The notes beneath the pieces are model-generated. The model made no database searches and was not told the origin of the DNA. It saw only the letters and a list, made by a program, of their open reading frames with translations. This document shows positions 43,021 through 52,939 of a stretch of DNA of 64,000 nucleotides, in pieces (positions within the stretch are counted from its first letter, which is position 1; each line of letters opens with the position of its first letter). Source of the DNA: JAFGXW01 sp964634385 (lineage in GTDB: Bacteria; Bacillota_I; Bacilli_A; Izemoplasmatales; Izemoplasmataceae); assembly GCA_964634385.1 (NCBI GenBank), contig CAZWIZ010000002.1:89783-153782 (forward strand), written 5' to 3'. Both the position numbers and the translations under genes were made by a program.

Positions 43021-44229
43021 CTAAAATCCTACACTTTTGAAGAAATCTCTAGCATTTATTACTGATGTAATAAATTTATCGCAATCCTCAATTGTGTTAT
43101 ACAAATAAAATGAAATACGTAATGTAGCCACAACTTCAAGCCACTTTATAATTAATTGAGCACAATGGTGCCCTGCTCTCATACAAATATTATCACCATC
43201 AAAAAATGTAACTGCATCATGTGGATGTACACCAAGAATATTAAATGTTATAATTCCTGTTTTTGCAGTTGGATTATAAACAATAATATCATCAATTTCT
43301 AATAATTTTTTCACTGTGTAATCCCTAAGTTTTAATTCATGAGCAGCAATATTATCAAGGCCAACTTCTAATAAATAATCTATCGCAGCACCAAGACCAA
43401 TTGCTCCAGCAATTGGTGGTGTTCCAGTTTCAAATTTATATGGTGAATCTTTCCAAGATGCATCATATAAATTAACATTATCATTCATATCTCCACCAAA
43501 TTCAATTGGTGGCATTTCTTCTAATAATCTCTTTTTACCATATAATACTCCAATCCCTGTGGGACCAAGCATTTTATGACCTGAAAAAGCTAAAAAATCA
43601 CAATCTAAATCTTTAACATCTATTTGTTTATGCGGTGCAGCTTGAGCTGCATCAACACTAACGACAGCTCCAACTTCATGTGATAACTTTATAATTTCTT
43701 TAATTGGAGAAATGTACCCCATAACGTTAGATACGTAATTTAAAGCTACTACTTTTGTATTTTTATTTAAGACTTTCTTGAAGTTTTCAACAGTAATTCG
43801 TCCTTCTTTATTCAACTTAACATACACAAGTTTTGCTTTTGTGATTTTACTAACATTTTGCCATGGTAAAACTTGTGAATGATGTTCTAATTCACTAACA
43901 ATGATTTCATCATCACTAGTTAGATTATTTAAGCCATAACTAGTTGCTACAAGATTTAAGGCACTACTTGCTCCTCTTGTTAAAACGATTTCTTCCACGT
44001 CAGCATTAATAAAATCACTAATTTTTTTTCGAGAGTTTTCATATAGTTCAGTAGCTATATAACTTAAATTATAAACTCCACGATGAACATTTGTACTATA
44101 TTTCTCATAATATTCATCAATTTTTTTAATTACTTTTGTTGGCTTCAAACTAGAAGCAGCTGTATCTAAATAAACTAGTGTTTTATCATCTAAAACAGGA
44201 AAATCTTTTTTCAAGATTTTTGGATCCAT
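43021..44229 (-). CDS. sufS: Cysteine desulfurase SufS
   Basis: PLP enzyme that takes sulfur from cysteine for Fe-S clusters, 402 aa, group II (SufS). Internal-aldimine Lys in FSGHKMLGPTG, active-site Cys in MRAGHHCAQ. LDTAASSLKP at the N-terminus. 17 nt after sufD, in the suf operon. May also supply sulfur to ThiI, since no other desulfurase is in the window. Confidence 0.97.
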   Translation of the reverse strand: MDPKILKKDFPVLDDKTLVYLDTAASSLKPTKVIKKIDEYYEKYSTNVHRGVYNLSYIATELYENSRKKISDFINADVEEIVLTRGASSALNLVATSYGLNNLTSDDEIIVSELEHHSQVLPWQNVSKITKAKLVYVKLNKEGRITVENFKKVLNKNTKVVALNYVSNVMGYISPIKEIIKLSHEVGAVVSVDAAQAAPHKQIDVKDLDCDFLAFSGHKMLGPTGIGVLYGKKRLLEEMPPIEFGGDMNDNVNLYDASWKDSPYKFETGTPPIAGAIGLGAAIDYLLEVGLDNIAAHELKLRDYTVKKLLEIDDIIVYNPTAKTGIITFNILGVHPHDAVTFFDGDNICMRAGHHCAQLIIKWLEVVATLRISFYLYNTIEDCDKFITSVINARDFFKSVGF

Positions 44230-44246
44230 AAAATCGCCTTCAGTCT

Positions 44247-45242
44247 TTATAGTGTTTTTTTATTAACTATATTTACAAAATCATTTTTTAATTCTTTTGT
44301 TGTTAACAATTTAACAACAGGACTCAAGAATCCAGTTATTATTAATCTTTCTGCATCTTTTATTGTTAATCCTCGACTCATTAAATAGTATAATTGTTCT
44401 TCATCAATTTTTCCAATCGCAGCTCCATGAGATGCTTCAACGTCATATTCATCAATAAATAATAGTGGATTAGCTTCTAATCTTGCTTTTTCGCCTAAAA
44501 CAATCCCTCTATTTTGTTGTCGTGCGACACTTTTTTTCATATTTTTACTAATCTTCCCTATACCTTCAAATATTAAGGTGCTTTGATTATTTGATACCCC
44601 ATAATTTTCAATATATCCTTCAGTATTTACAGCATTATGTTCAATAATTTGTTTTATTTTTACTTTTTGTTTATTAGATGTTATTGCGACAGTTTTAATA
44701 GTTGCGCTTGCATCTTTGCCATTTAAATAAATATTTGTTTCTACATTTGTTGCTCCATCGTTTACTTCAGCAACACTATATAAACTTCTTCCATATGCAG
44801 AAATATAACTATTTCTTTTTATATTTACTTGGGATAACTCGTTAAAATTAGTTATTCCAGTATAAGTTAATTTAGAATTTTCTGAAAGATAAGTATTGGA
44901 AACAATACTTATCTTTGTTTCTCCTATATTATATAAATATTCAAAATATGATAATTCTGCATTTGCTTCTAACTCTATTGTTACTGTATTATTTGAATTT
45001 TTATTTTCATAAAAATAGAAAAAATGTAATGTTTGGTTTTCATAAAAGTTTTTAGGAACTATTATTTTTAAATTATTTTCTTCATTCTTTATAATAAGGT
45101 TTTTAAAGTTTTTATTGATTTCGGTAATAATAATATTTCCATCTTTTATTACTAAATAATTTTTTAATTCATCAGTAAAAAAATTTGATATTTCACTTGG
45201 TATGTTAGGTGATATCGATTTATTAATTTGTGGAGTTTCCAT
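44247..45242 (-). CDS. sufD: Fe-S cluster assembly protein SufD
   Basis: SufB paralogue in the SufBC2D complex, 331 aa, shorter than many SufD proteins (~420). The C-terminal half is well conserved (ARLEANPLLFIDEYDVEASHGAAIGKIDEEQLYYLMSRGL), including the conserved His; the N-terminal helical region is reduced. Overlaps sufC by one base. Confidence 0.93.
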   Translation of the reverse strand: METPQINKSISPNIPSEISNFFTDELKNYLVIKDGNIIITEINKNFKNLIIKNEENNLKIIVPKNFYENQTLHFFYFYENKNSNNTVTIELEANAELSYFEYLYNIGETKISIVSNTYLSENSKLTYTGITNFNELSQVNIKRNSYISAYGRSLYSVAEVNDGATNVETNIYLNGKDASATIKTVAITSNKQKVKIKQIIEHNAVNTEGYIENYGVSNNQSTLIFEGIGKISKNMKKSVARQQNRGIVLGEKARLEANPLLFIDEYDVEASHGAAIGKIDEEQLYYLMSRGLTIKDAERLIITGFLSPVVKLLTTKELKNDFVNIVNKKTL

Positions 45243-46075
45243 TATGAATCAAGTAATTCTTTTGTCGCACACGTTCCAAGAATAACTCTTTCTTCTTTTT
45301 CTTCAATAAAAACGCGTTCTTCTTCAATACCAAGTTCTTCCTTAATCCAATCATATCCTTCTTGATCAATTCTTTCAATCAGTTTTTGATTCCCTGATTT
45401 CACAATTTTACCTTGCATCATGACATGAACAAAATCAGCTTTAATATATTCTAATAATCGTTGATAATGAGTAATTAGTAATAATCCAAGTTCAGACGAT
45501 TTCATATTAGTAATGTTTTCACCAACAATTTTTAATGCATCAACATCTAATCCTGAATCAATTTCATCTAAAATAGCGATTTTAGGGTTTAGCATTTTCA
45601 TTTGTAATATTTCATTTCGCTTCTTTTCTCCACCACTAAACCCTTCGTTTAAATAACGATGTGGTAAATCTTCATTCATTTTTAACTCTGCGACGGCTTT
45701 ATCATATTGAATAATAAATTTAAATAATGAAATACTTTTCCCATCTTTATATCTAGCATTCATTGCTGTTTTGATAAAATCACTATTAGTAACTCCAGGA
45801 ACTTCAGCTGGATGTTGCATTCCAAGGAATAACCCTGCTCTACTTCTCTCATCAACTGTCATTTTTAATATGTTTTTACCATCAAGTGTAATTTCGCCTT
45901 TTGTTATTTTAAATTTAGGGTGTCCCATAATGACACTGGCTAATGTTGATTTACCTGTTCCATTAGGTCCCATAATAGCGTGGGTTTCCCCACCATTTAT
46001 TATTAAATTAACGCCTTTTAAGATTTCTTTCCCCTCTGTTTTAGCGTATAAATTTTTAATTATTAATGTGCTCAT
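45242..46075 (-). CDS. sufC: Fe-S assembly ATPase SufC
   Basis: ABC-type ATPase that drives rearrangement of SufB/SufD. About 277 aa, longer than the usual ~250: Walker A GPNGTGKST, LNEGFSGGEKKRNEILQMKML signature, Walker B IAILDEIDSGLD. After the normal end (YDWIKEELGI) about 28 extra residues follow (EEERVFIEEKEERVILGTC...). ATG at 46075 follows AGGAGG by 7 nt; upstream in-frame ATGs overlap the ribosome site. First gene of the suf operon. Confidence 0.96.
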   Translation of the reverse strand: MSTLIIKNLYAKTEGKEILKGVNLIINGGETHAIMGPNGTGKSTLASVIMGHPKFKITKGEITLDGKNILKMTVDERSRAGLFLGMQHPAEVPGVTNSDFIKTAMNARYKDGKSISLFKFIIQYDKAVAELKMNEDLPHRYLNEGFSGGEKKRNEILQMKMLNPKIAILDEIDSGLDVDALKIVGENITNMKSSELGLLLITHYQRLLEYIKADFVHVMMQGKIVKSGNQKLIERIDQEGYDWIKEELGIEEERVFIEEKEERVILGTCATKELLDS

Positions 46076-46162
46076 TTGCATTCCTCCTTTGCTCAACCAT
46101 ATTTTAACAAATATGTAATATTAAAGCCAATGATACGATTATTTATTTACTATCGTTTAAAT

Positions 46163-46207
46163 AAAAAACACCTCCATATTTATTATAATATAAAAGTGGT
46201 GTTTTTT
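46163..46207. terminator. Terminator after the SGNH hydrolase gene
   Basis: AAAAAACACC (46163-46172) pairs with GGTGTTTTTT (46198-46207); T-run on the minus strand. Separates mgtC-SGNH from the suf operon. Confidence 0.82.
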
Positions 46208-46260
46208 GTGTCCATTATGAGTACTTCACTTTAGTTTTACACTGTTTTTTAGACTCTTCA

Positions 46261-46884
46261 TTAATTTATAACATATTTGCTAAGTATCTTTGAAACAATA
46301 GAGTATCCTAAATCATTCAAATGAAAACCATCAAGTGTATATTCGATTTTTAATTGATCAAAATCATTTTTTAATCTTTTTGTAATATCAACAAATTTTA
46401 TATGATGTTTTCTTGTATAATTTTTAAGATAGTAATTCAACATATTGATATCAAAATTATCTCTTCCATCTACATATTCATGATTAATTATCTCAATATT
46501 TGCTGGATTAACAGGAACAACACTTAAAATGTGAATTTCAGTATCTTTAGAACGTCTTCTTATTTCTTCTATAATAGTAATAATATTATTATAAATTTCT
46601 TTTACGTTCATATCTTCAAATCCCATATCATTCGTTCCAATGGATAAAAACAATTTACTTGGCTTATATTTAATTACTCTTTTATATAATGATTTCATTA
46701 ATAAGACAGTTGTATCTCCAGAAATACCATTATTATAAATTGTTAATTCCGGAAAATCATTTTCTATATTAAGATTTTCAATTAAACAATCCCCAATTAA
46801 AACAATTTGTTTTTTTTCAAAATCTCTTATTGAAATACTGTTTAATCTTTCCTTATATTTTTTCATGATTATTTTTTTATTCAT
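46261..46884 (-). CDS. SGNH/GDSL-family hydrolase with Cys in block I
   Basis: About 207 aa, cytoplasmic (no signal peptide). SGNH blocks: I VLIGDCLIEN, II NNGISGDTT, III SIGTNDMGF, V DGFHLNDLG. The catalytic Ser of GDSx is Cys here (TGT codon, read directly), while the block V Asp-His pair is intact. It could be a thiol-type esterase or a diverged enzyme; substrate unknown. The ATG at 46884 overlaps the mgtC stop by 8 nt (ATGAATAA) and follows GAGGA, so it is coupled to mgtC. Confidence 0.85.
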   Translation of the reverse strand: MNKKIIMKKYKERLNSISIRDFEKKQIVLIGDCLIENLNIENDFPELTIYNNGISGDTTVLLMKSLYKRVIKYKPSKLFLSIGTNDMGFEDMNVKEIYNNIITIIEEIRRRSKDTEIHILSVVPVNPANIEIINHEYVDGRDNFDINMLNYYLKNYTRKHHIKFVDITKRLKNDFDQLKIEYTLDGFHLNDLGYSIVSKILSKYVIN

Positions 46885-47392
46885 TATCTTCTTCCTCTGA
46901 TTCACCTTTATAATACTCAGCTAACGGCTGGCCAAAAACTCTTTTAATAACAACTAGTGTTAGTAAAGCTAATATTGAAACAATAATTCCTAAAACATTT
47001 TGACCAAGTCCAAAAATAATTCCGATTATTGCACTAATCCATAATGTTGATGCGGTAGTTAGTCCATATACATTTGAATTGGTTTTTAAAATAGCTCCAG
47101 TACCTAAAAATCCTACTCCAGTTATTACTGCTGCAATAACTCTTTGTCTTTGAAGGACAATATTCCCAATGAATTGTGGATTATCATATGCAAACTGAAT
47201 AGAATCAAGATACATAGTCTCTTGAACAATGGCAAGCGCAGATGCTCCAATTGCTACAAGAATATGAGTTGTCATTCCAGCAATTTTATGTTTTCTTTGT
47301 CTTTCAAAACCAATAAGACCAACGAAAACGATTGTAAGACCAAGACTTTTAAGAATGTAAAAAATATCAATTGTATCAGCCAATTTATTCAC
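46877..47392 (-). CDS. MgtC/SapB-family membrane protein
   Basis: Membrane protein of the MgtC family, about 171 aa. Four to five hydrophobic helices; VGLIGFERQRKHKIAGMTTHILVAIGAS and ITGVGFLGTGAILKTN-SNVYGLTTASTLW are the family signatures. Members are tied to magnesium stress or ATP homeostasis; the role here is unknown. Start is uncertain: GTG at 47392 sits 3 nt after AGGAGGAAG, and a TTG at 47383 is an alternative. Acidic tail ESEEED. Coupled to the SGNH hydrolase gene. Confidence 0.88.
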   Translation of the reverse strand: MNKLADTIDIFYILKSLGLTIVFVGLIGFERQRKHKIAGMTTHILVAIGASALAIVQETMYLDSIQFAYDNPQFIGNIVLQRQRVIAAVITGVGFLGTGAILKTNSNVYGLTTASTLWISAIIGIIFGLGQNVLGIIVSILALLTLVVIKRVFGQPLAEYYKGESEEEDNE

Positions 47393-47442
47393 CTTCCTCC
47401 TACAGTATCTCATTATTATAAACGCTTACATTTAAAAAAGCA

Positions 47443-47488
47443 ATAGAGTAGAGACTAAATTTCGAAATATATTTAGTCTCTACTCTAT
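47443..47488. terminator. Perfect 18-bp hairpin between nifJ and mgtC
   Basis: Arms 47443-47460 and 47471-47488 are exact complements. It follows the nifJ terminator at 47513-47540 by 25 nt and lies 50 nt before mgtC; likely a second terminator or a leader structure of mgtC. Confidence 0.6.
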
Positions 47489-47512
47489 GTGTGCCTGATA
47501 TAGTTTGCATAG

Positions 47513-47540
47513 AAAAGGCGAAGAAAATTCTTCGCCTTTT
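47513..47540 (-). terminator. nifJ terminator
   Basis: AAAAGGCGAAGAA (47513-47525) pairs with TTCTTCGCCTTTT (47528-47540); T-rich tail on the minus strand, directly after the stop. Confidence 0.9.
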
Positions 47541-47544
47541 TATT

Positions 47545-50500
47545 TTATTCTTCTTCTAAGCTGTAATCCATTGCTTCATAACGTTGATACATTTTATAAC
47601 GTCGTTTTGCTTCTTGTAAATTTCTTTCATATAATTCTTCTGCATGATCAGGATTAATATCAACTAATTGATAATAACGAGCTTCATTCATTAAATATTC
47701 TCTGTAACGATCCCATTGTGGAGGTTTAGAATCAATCTTAAATGGATTTTTACCAAGTTTTTCTAATCTTGGATCAAATCTAAATGTAGGGAAATATCCA
47801 CAAAGAGTTGCTAGTTTTGCTTGATTTTGTGAATTAGTTAATCCACCTTTGATTGCGTGAGCAATACATGGTGAATAAGCAATAATTAATGAAGGTCCTT
47901 TATAATCTTCAGCTTCTTTAAATGCTTTAAGAACTTGTTGTTGTGAAGCCCCATGTGATACTTGAGCAACATAAACATGTCCATAACTCATTGCAATAGC
48001 AGCTAAGTCTTTTCTTTTGCCTTCTTTACCACTCGCTGTAAATTTGGCGATTGACCCAACATGAGCTGATTTTGAAGATTGTCCACCTGTATTAGAATAC
48101 ACTTCTGTATCTACTACTAAAATATTTATATCTTCATTATTTGCGATAACATGGTCTAATCCACCATATCCAATATCGTATGCCCAACCATCTCCACCAA
48201 TAATCCAGTTAGATTGTTTAACAATATAATTTGATAATTCTTTAATTTCTTCTGCCATATCAGAATTATCATTTTCAATTAATGGCATTAAAGTATTATA
48301 TACTTCTAAAGATTTTTCTCCATCAGTTCTATTTTCAATCCATGTAGTAAATTGTTCTTTAAGTTCTGTGGATACTTTATCCATATTATTAATAAATACA
48401 TTTTGTAATCTATCACGTAATGCTTCATTAGCATGTCTCATACCAAATCCAAATTCAGCATTATCTTCAAATAAACTATTAGCCCAAGCAGGTCCTCTTC
48501 CGTTATCTAAAGCTGTATAAGGAGTTGCCGGGAAACTAGCTCCGTAAATTGATGAACAACCAGTTGCATTAGCAATTTGCATTCTATCACCAAATAATTG
48601 GGTAATCAATTTAATATATGGAGTTTCACCACAACCTGCACAAGCACCACTAAATTCAAATAATGGTTTAGCAAATTGTGAATTTTTAACATTTGTTTTC
48701 TTAACTAAATTATCTTTATATGTTACATGATCATATAAATATTCAGTATTTTGAATTTCACCTTTAGCAATTTCTTCATGAATTGGAGACATTACTAATG
48801 ATTTTTGTTTTGATGGACAAACTTCAACACATACTCCACAACCTGTACAATCTAATGTTGAAATTTGAATCTTATAACGAAGACCATCAAAACCTTTACC
48901 TACAGGTTTCTTAGTTTTTAAACCTTTAGGAGCATTAGCCATTTCTTCTTCAGTTAATAAGAAAGGTCTAATAGCACCATGAGGACAAGAAAATGAACAT
49001 TGATTACATTGAATACAATTATCTTCTATCCATTCAGGTACATAATTTGCAATACCACGTTTTTCATAAGCTGCTCCACCATTTTCCATTGTTCCATCTT
49101 CATAACCTGTAAAAGCACTAACAGGTAAGTCATATCCTTTAATTGCGTTTACTTTATCTGCGATATTTAAAACGAAATAAGGTCTTGTTTTGTCAATAAC
49201 TACTTTTTCATCTTCTAAATCTGCCCAAGCAGGATTAACAGTAATTTGAACAAGTCCAGCTTTTCCTTTATCAATCGCTACATAATTTTTCTCAACAATC
49301 TCTTTTCCTTTACGTCCATATGCTTTTTCAGCATATTTTTTCATTAATTTTGTTGCTTTATCAAAAGGCATAATTTGTTCATTAAGAGCAAAGAAAGCAC
49401 TTTGCATAATCGTATTAATTCTTCCACCTAGTTTTGCTTCTTCAGCAAGTTTAACAGCATTAATTATATAAAATTTAGCATGTCTTTGTGCTAATATTTT
49501 TTTTACTTTAACAGGTAACAATGCTTCAACTTCTTCTTTAGGTGTAATTGTATTTAATAAGAATGTTCCACCATCTCTTAATCCATCAATCATATCATAT
49601 TTCGTTAAATATGAATCTTTTGAGCAAGATACAAAGTGAGGAGTAGAAACTAAATATGTTGATTTAATTGGATCTTTTCCAAAACGTAAATGCATACGAG
49701 TTACTCCACCTGATTTTTTAGAATCATATGATGAATAAGCTTGTCCATATAAATCAGTATTTTCACCAATTATTTTAATTGTGTTTTTAGAAGCACCTAC
49801 TGTACCATCACTACCAAATCCATAAAATAATAATTCAGTTGTAGTATCTGGTTGTGTATCAATTTCACTATGAGGTAATGAACTAAAATTAACATCATCA
49901 ACAATACCGATAGTAAAACTATCTTTTTGTTCTCCAACAAGATTATCATACACAGCAACTATTTGTCCTGGAGTAGTATCTTTACTTGAAAGACCATAAC
50001 GTCCTCCAACAATAATAGGTGCATTTTCTTTACCATAATATAATGATTTAACATCTAAGTATAATGGTTCTCCAATTGAACCAGATTCTTTAGTTCTTTC
50101 TAAAACAGCAATTCTTTTTACTGATTTAGGCATTGCATCTAAGAAGTATTTAGCACTGAAAGGACGATATAGATGAACTGTTAGTAATCCAACTTTTCTT
50201 CCATGCGCACTTAAATAATCAACTGTTTCTTCAATTGCATCAGTAACACTTCCCATTGCGATAATTACATCTTCAGCATTTTCATCACCATAATAAACAA
50301 ATGGTGCATAATTACGTCCCGTAATTTTACTAATGTCTTTTAAATATCCAGCCACAATATCTGGTACTTTAGCATAATATTTATCTTGAATTTCACGAGC
50401 TTGCATATAAACATCATCGTTTTGAGCAGAACCTCTTGTAACAGGGTTAGCTGAATTTAATGCTCTTTTACGGAAACGTTTTACAGCGTCTCTATCTAAT

Positions 50501-51087
50501 AGTTTATCTAAATCTTCATAATTCATTACTTCAACTTTATTTACTTCATGAGAAGTTCTAAACCCATCAAAGAAATGTAAAAACGGAATACTAGATTTAA
50601 TAGCTGATAAATGAGCTACTGCACCTAAATCCATAACTTCTTGAACTGACCCACTTGACATAATAGCAAAACCAGATTGTCTTACAGCCATAACATCTTG
50701 GTGATCCCCAAAAATTGATAAAGCTTGAACTGCAATACTTCTTGCAGCAACATGAATTACTCCAGGTAATAATTCTCCAGCAATTTTATACATGTTTGGT
50801 AATTTAAGTAATAAACCTTGTGAAGCTGTATATGTTGTTGTAAGTGCTCCGGCTTGTAAAGATCCGTGTACTGTTCCTGCTGCTCCGGCTTCTGATTGCA
50901 TTTCAATTACTTTTACTGGCATTCCGAATAAGTTTTTCTTACCTTGAGATGCCCATAAATCTGTGTACTCCGCCATCGGTGAAGATGGTGTGATTGGATA
51001 AATACCAGCTACTTCTGTAAATGCATAAGAAACATGTGCACAAGCTTGATTTCCGTCCATTGATTGGAATATTTTTTTTGTCGTCAT
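47545..51087 (-). CDS. nifJ: Pyruvate:ferredoxin (flavodoxin) oxidoreductase
   Basis: Single-chain PFOR that converts pyruvate and CoA to acetyl-CoA, CO2 and reduced ferredoxin; oxygen-sensitive, typical of anaerobes. 1180 aa, full length. Domains in order: TPP pyrimidine domain with GITPSSPMAEYTDLW-like motif (YPITPSSPMAEY), gamma domain, two [4Fe-4S] sites (CIQCNQCSFSCPHGAI and CTGCGVCVEVCPSK at ~690-760), then the TPP-binding domain (CAGCGETPY, GDGWAYDIGYGGLDHV, TEVYSNTGGQ) whose Cys residues hold the proximal cluster. Monocistronic with its own terminator. Confidence 0.98.
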   Translation of the reverse strand: MTTKKIFQSMDGNQACAHVSYAFTEVAGIYPITPSSPMAEYTDLWASQGKKNLFGMPVKVIEMQSEAGAAGTVHGSLQAGALTTTYTASQGLLLKLPNMYKIAGELLPGVIHVAARSIAVQALSIFGDHQDVMAVRQSGFAIMSSGSVQEVMDLGAVAHLSAIKSSIPFLHFFDGFRTSHEVNKVEVMNYEDLDKLLDRDAVKRFRKRALNSANPVTRGSAQNDDVYMQAREIQDKYYAKVPDIVAGYLKDISKITGRNYAPFVYYGDENAEDVIIAMGSVTDAIEETVDYLSAHGRKVGLLTVHLYRPFSAKYFLDAMPKSVKRIAVLERTKESGSIGEPLYLDVKSLYYGKENAPIIVGGRYGLSSKDTTPGQIVAVYDNLVGEQKDSFTIGIVDDVNFSSLPHSEIDTQPDTTTELLFYGFGSDGTVGASKNTIKIIGENTDLYGQAYSSYDSKKSGGVTRMHLRFGKDPIKSTYLVSTPHFVSCSKDSYLTKYDMIDGLRDGGTFLLNTITPKEEVEALLPVKVKKILAQRHAKFYIINAVKLAEEAKLGGRINTIMQSAFFALNEQIMPFDKATKLMKKYAEKAYGRKGKEIVEKNYVAIDKGKAGLVQITVNPAWADLEDEKVVIDKTRPYFVLNIADKVNAIKGYDLPVSAFTGYEDGTMENGGAAYEKRGIANYVPEWIEDNCIQCNQCSFSCPHGAIRPFLLTEEEMANAPKGLKTKKPVGKGFDGLRYKIQISTLDCTGCGVCVEVCPSKQKSLVMSPIHEEIAKGEIQNTEYLYDHVTYKDNLVKKTNVKNSQFAKPLFEFSGACAGCGETPYIKLITQLFGDRMQIANATGCSSIYGASFPATPYTALDNGRGPAWANSLFEDNAEFGFGMRHANEALRDRLQNVFINNMDKVSTELKEQFTTWIENRTDGEKSLEVYNTLMPLIENDNSDMAEEIKELSNYIVKQSNWIIGGDGWAYDIGYGGLDHVIANNEDINILVVDTEVYSNTGGQSSKSAHVGSIAKFTASGKEGKRKDLAAIAMSYGHVYVAQVSHGASQQQVLKAFKEAEDYKGPSLIIAYSPCIAHAIKGGLTNSQNQAKLATLCGYFPTFRFDPRLEKLGKNPFKIDSKPPQWDRYREYLMNEARYYQLVDINPDHAEELYERNLQEAKRRYKMYQRYEAMDYSLEEE

Positions 51088-51228
51088 GATAAAACCTCCA
51101 TTAAAATATATTTATTTTTTATTACATATTTATACATTTTAGATTATAAAACATAATATATTTTTTTACAACCAAAAATAGTTATTTTTCAATCTGATAA
51201 AACATTTGCATTTAGAAAAAAATAAAAA

Positions 51229-51250
51229 AGCTAGAAAAAATCTCTAGCTT
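51229..51250 (-). terminator. Terminator after the LicA-like gene
   Basis: AAGCTAGA (51229-51236) pairs with TCTAGCTT (51243-51250), with T-rich sequence beyond it on the minus strand. Confidence 0.75.
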
Positions 51251-51260
51251 AATCTATTAC

Positions 51261-52139
51261 TTATTTAATACTGTTTAAAAATCCTTCTGCTTTATCTAAA
51301 TACATATTAGCAATAAACATAAAATCAATACCTAAATCTTTACTTAATCCAATAAATTCTTTGTATAATGCAACATTATGCCATTGTAATGTTTGGAATG
51401 TTCTAAAGAAATATAAACGGTTATAATCCTCAGTTGTTGGATTATGTCCTAAATAAACAGGAAGGAGGGCTAAAGCATGTTTGAAATCATTATTTCCAAA
51501 ACAAGCGATATCGTAAAATGGATCATTATTTCCTGTAAATTCCCAATCCATTAATTTCATTGAATTATTAGCTAAAACAACAAAATTAGAAATTTGAGAA
51601 TCACCATGAGTTAAAACAAGATTATCATCATTCATATATTTATCCTTATAAGATAAGAATTTTTCTTTTAATTTTAAATATTTTTTTGAATGTTTAAATC
51701 CAAACTCAAAATTATAACTTTCATATAGTTTTAATCTTCCAAGAAGATCATAATCATATTTAGATTTTAATCCTGAATCATGAATTTTATGGAGCACTCT
51801 CGCTGCTTCATCTAAAAATAAAATTGGATCAAGTTCATGAAGTGGTTTTCCTTCAATATATTCCGCAATCTTATATCCAGTTTTAACATCTAAATAAATA
51901 GTGTTATTATTTAATTCGAGATTTTTAATTAGATCAATATGATATTTTTCAACATCTCTATCTACAAATTTATCACCATTTTTTCCAGGAATTCTAAAAG
52001 TATATAATTTATCTTTTATTTTAATGATATAAGTATAATTACTCATTCCTCCCATTAATCTTTCAACGACTTCTACATTATCACTTTTAATATTAAAAAC
52101 TTCAACGCATACTTCTTTAATTATTTGTTCATTCGACAT
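51261..52139 (-). CDS. LicA/choline-kinase-like phosphotransferase
   Basis: Protein-kinase-like fold kinase, 292 aa, of the APH/choline kinase group. N-terminal ATP-binding strand region LMGGMSNYTYIIKI, Brenner-like catalytic loop LTHGDSQISNFVV (His-Gly-Asp and Asn), and metal-binding LMDWEFTGNNDPFYDIACFGN. Such proteins phosphorylate choline, ethanolamine or a sugar; LicA in Gram-positives acts in choline scavenging. No other lic genes are nearby, so the substrate remains open. 11 nt after walJ. Confidence 0.85.
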   Translation of the reverse strand: MSNEQIIKEVCVEVFNIKSDNVEVVERLMGGMSNYTYIIKIKDKLYTFRIPGKNGDKFVDRDVEKYHIDLIKNLELNNNTIYLDVKTGYKIAEYIEGKPLHELDPILFLDEAARVLHKIHDSGLKSKYDYDLLGRLKLYESYNFEFGFKHSKKYLKLKEKFLSYKDKYMNDDNLVLTHGDSQISNFVVLANNSMKLMDWEFTGNNDPFYDIACFGNNDFKHALALLPVYLGHNPTTEDYNRLYFFRTFQTLQWHNVALYKEFIGLSKDLGIDFMFIANMYLDKAEGFLNSIK

Positions 52140-52150
52140 TTTCTTTCCTC

Positions 52151-52939
52151 CTAAAATTCAAATATTTTTGTGGGTATATCTTGAGTTGCCATAATTATAT
52201 TATAATCAGATATTTTTAGTCCATAATCATTAAAAACTTCATCATAAGTTTTTAATGCTACACTAGGTAAATTACATTCTCTTGATGGATGAGCTAAAAC
52301 TATTTGTTTTGTCTTTTCTCCAATTAGTTTTGTCATGTTATATGCTGAATCATTATTTGACATATGACCTTTAATAGAATCAATTCTTTGTTTTAAATAA
52401 AACGGCCTTTCAGAAGTGAAAAGCATTGTAATATCATAGTTTGATTCAAAAACATAAAAATCAGCATTTGAGAATATTTCAATATCTTTGATAGGTAAAT
52501 ATCCAATATCAGTAACATATACAATTTTTTTATCTTCTGCATAAATAACATATCCAACAGCGTCTTGGGCATCATGTGAAATACTTATTGGTAATATTTT
52601 AATATCATCAATCATAAAATCTTCATTTGGAGTGATAAAAGATGTTTGTTTCTCTTTAATATTTTCTTTTACTTTTGGATGTAATGCATTATATGTTTCT
52701 TCTGTTAAATAACAAACTGTATCATTTTTTTTAAGTAAAACATTAATTCCCGCAACATGATCAGTATGCTCATGTGTAATTAAAATACCATTCATTGTAT
52801 CAATTGATAAATTGTTATCTAATAATCGTTTTTGTAATTGTCTATATGAAATACCACAATCAATTAATATTTTTGTATTTCCAGACTCAAAATATGTAAC
52901 ATTTCCCTTAGATCCACTTGCTAGCACACATAATTTCAT
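52151..52939 (-). CDS. walJ: MBL-fold hydrolase WalJ/YycJ
   Basis: Metallo-beta-lactamase-fold protein, about 262 aa, with KLCVLASGSKGNVTYFESG at the start and metal motif THEHTDHVAG (HxHxDH), plus later His and Asp ligands (ISHDAQDAV, LAHPSRECN). In Firmicutes WalJ is linked to DNA repair and cell-wall/replication coordination and is often next to the WalRK operon; here it stands beside the LicA-like gene only. ATG at 52939 chosen for GGAGTGATTTT. Confidence 0.9.
   Translation of the reverse strand: MKLCVLASGSKGNVTYFESGNTKILIDCGISYRQLQKRLLDNNLSIDTMNGILITHEHTDHVAGINVLLKKNDTVCYLTEETYNALHPKVKENIKEKQTSFITPNEDFMIDDIKILPISISHDAQDAVGYVIYAEDKKIVYVTDIGYLPIKDIEIFSNADFYVFESNYDITMLFTSERPFYLKQRIDSIKGHMSNNDSAYNMTKLIGEKTKQIVLAHPSRECNLPSVALKTYDEVFNDYGLKISDYNIIMATQDIPTKIFEF

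Noticed and set aside
43021..44229. Second cysteine desulfurase role (NifS/IscS type for ThiI)
   Set aside because: The gene is clearly SufS by sequence and operon position; a ThiI role is possible but not supported by the sequence.
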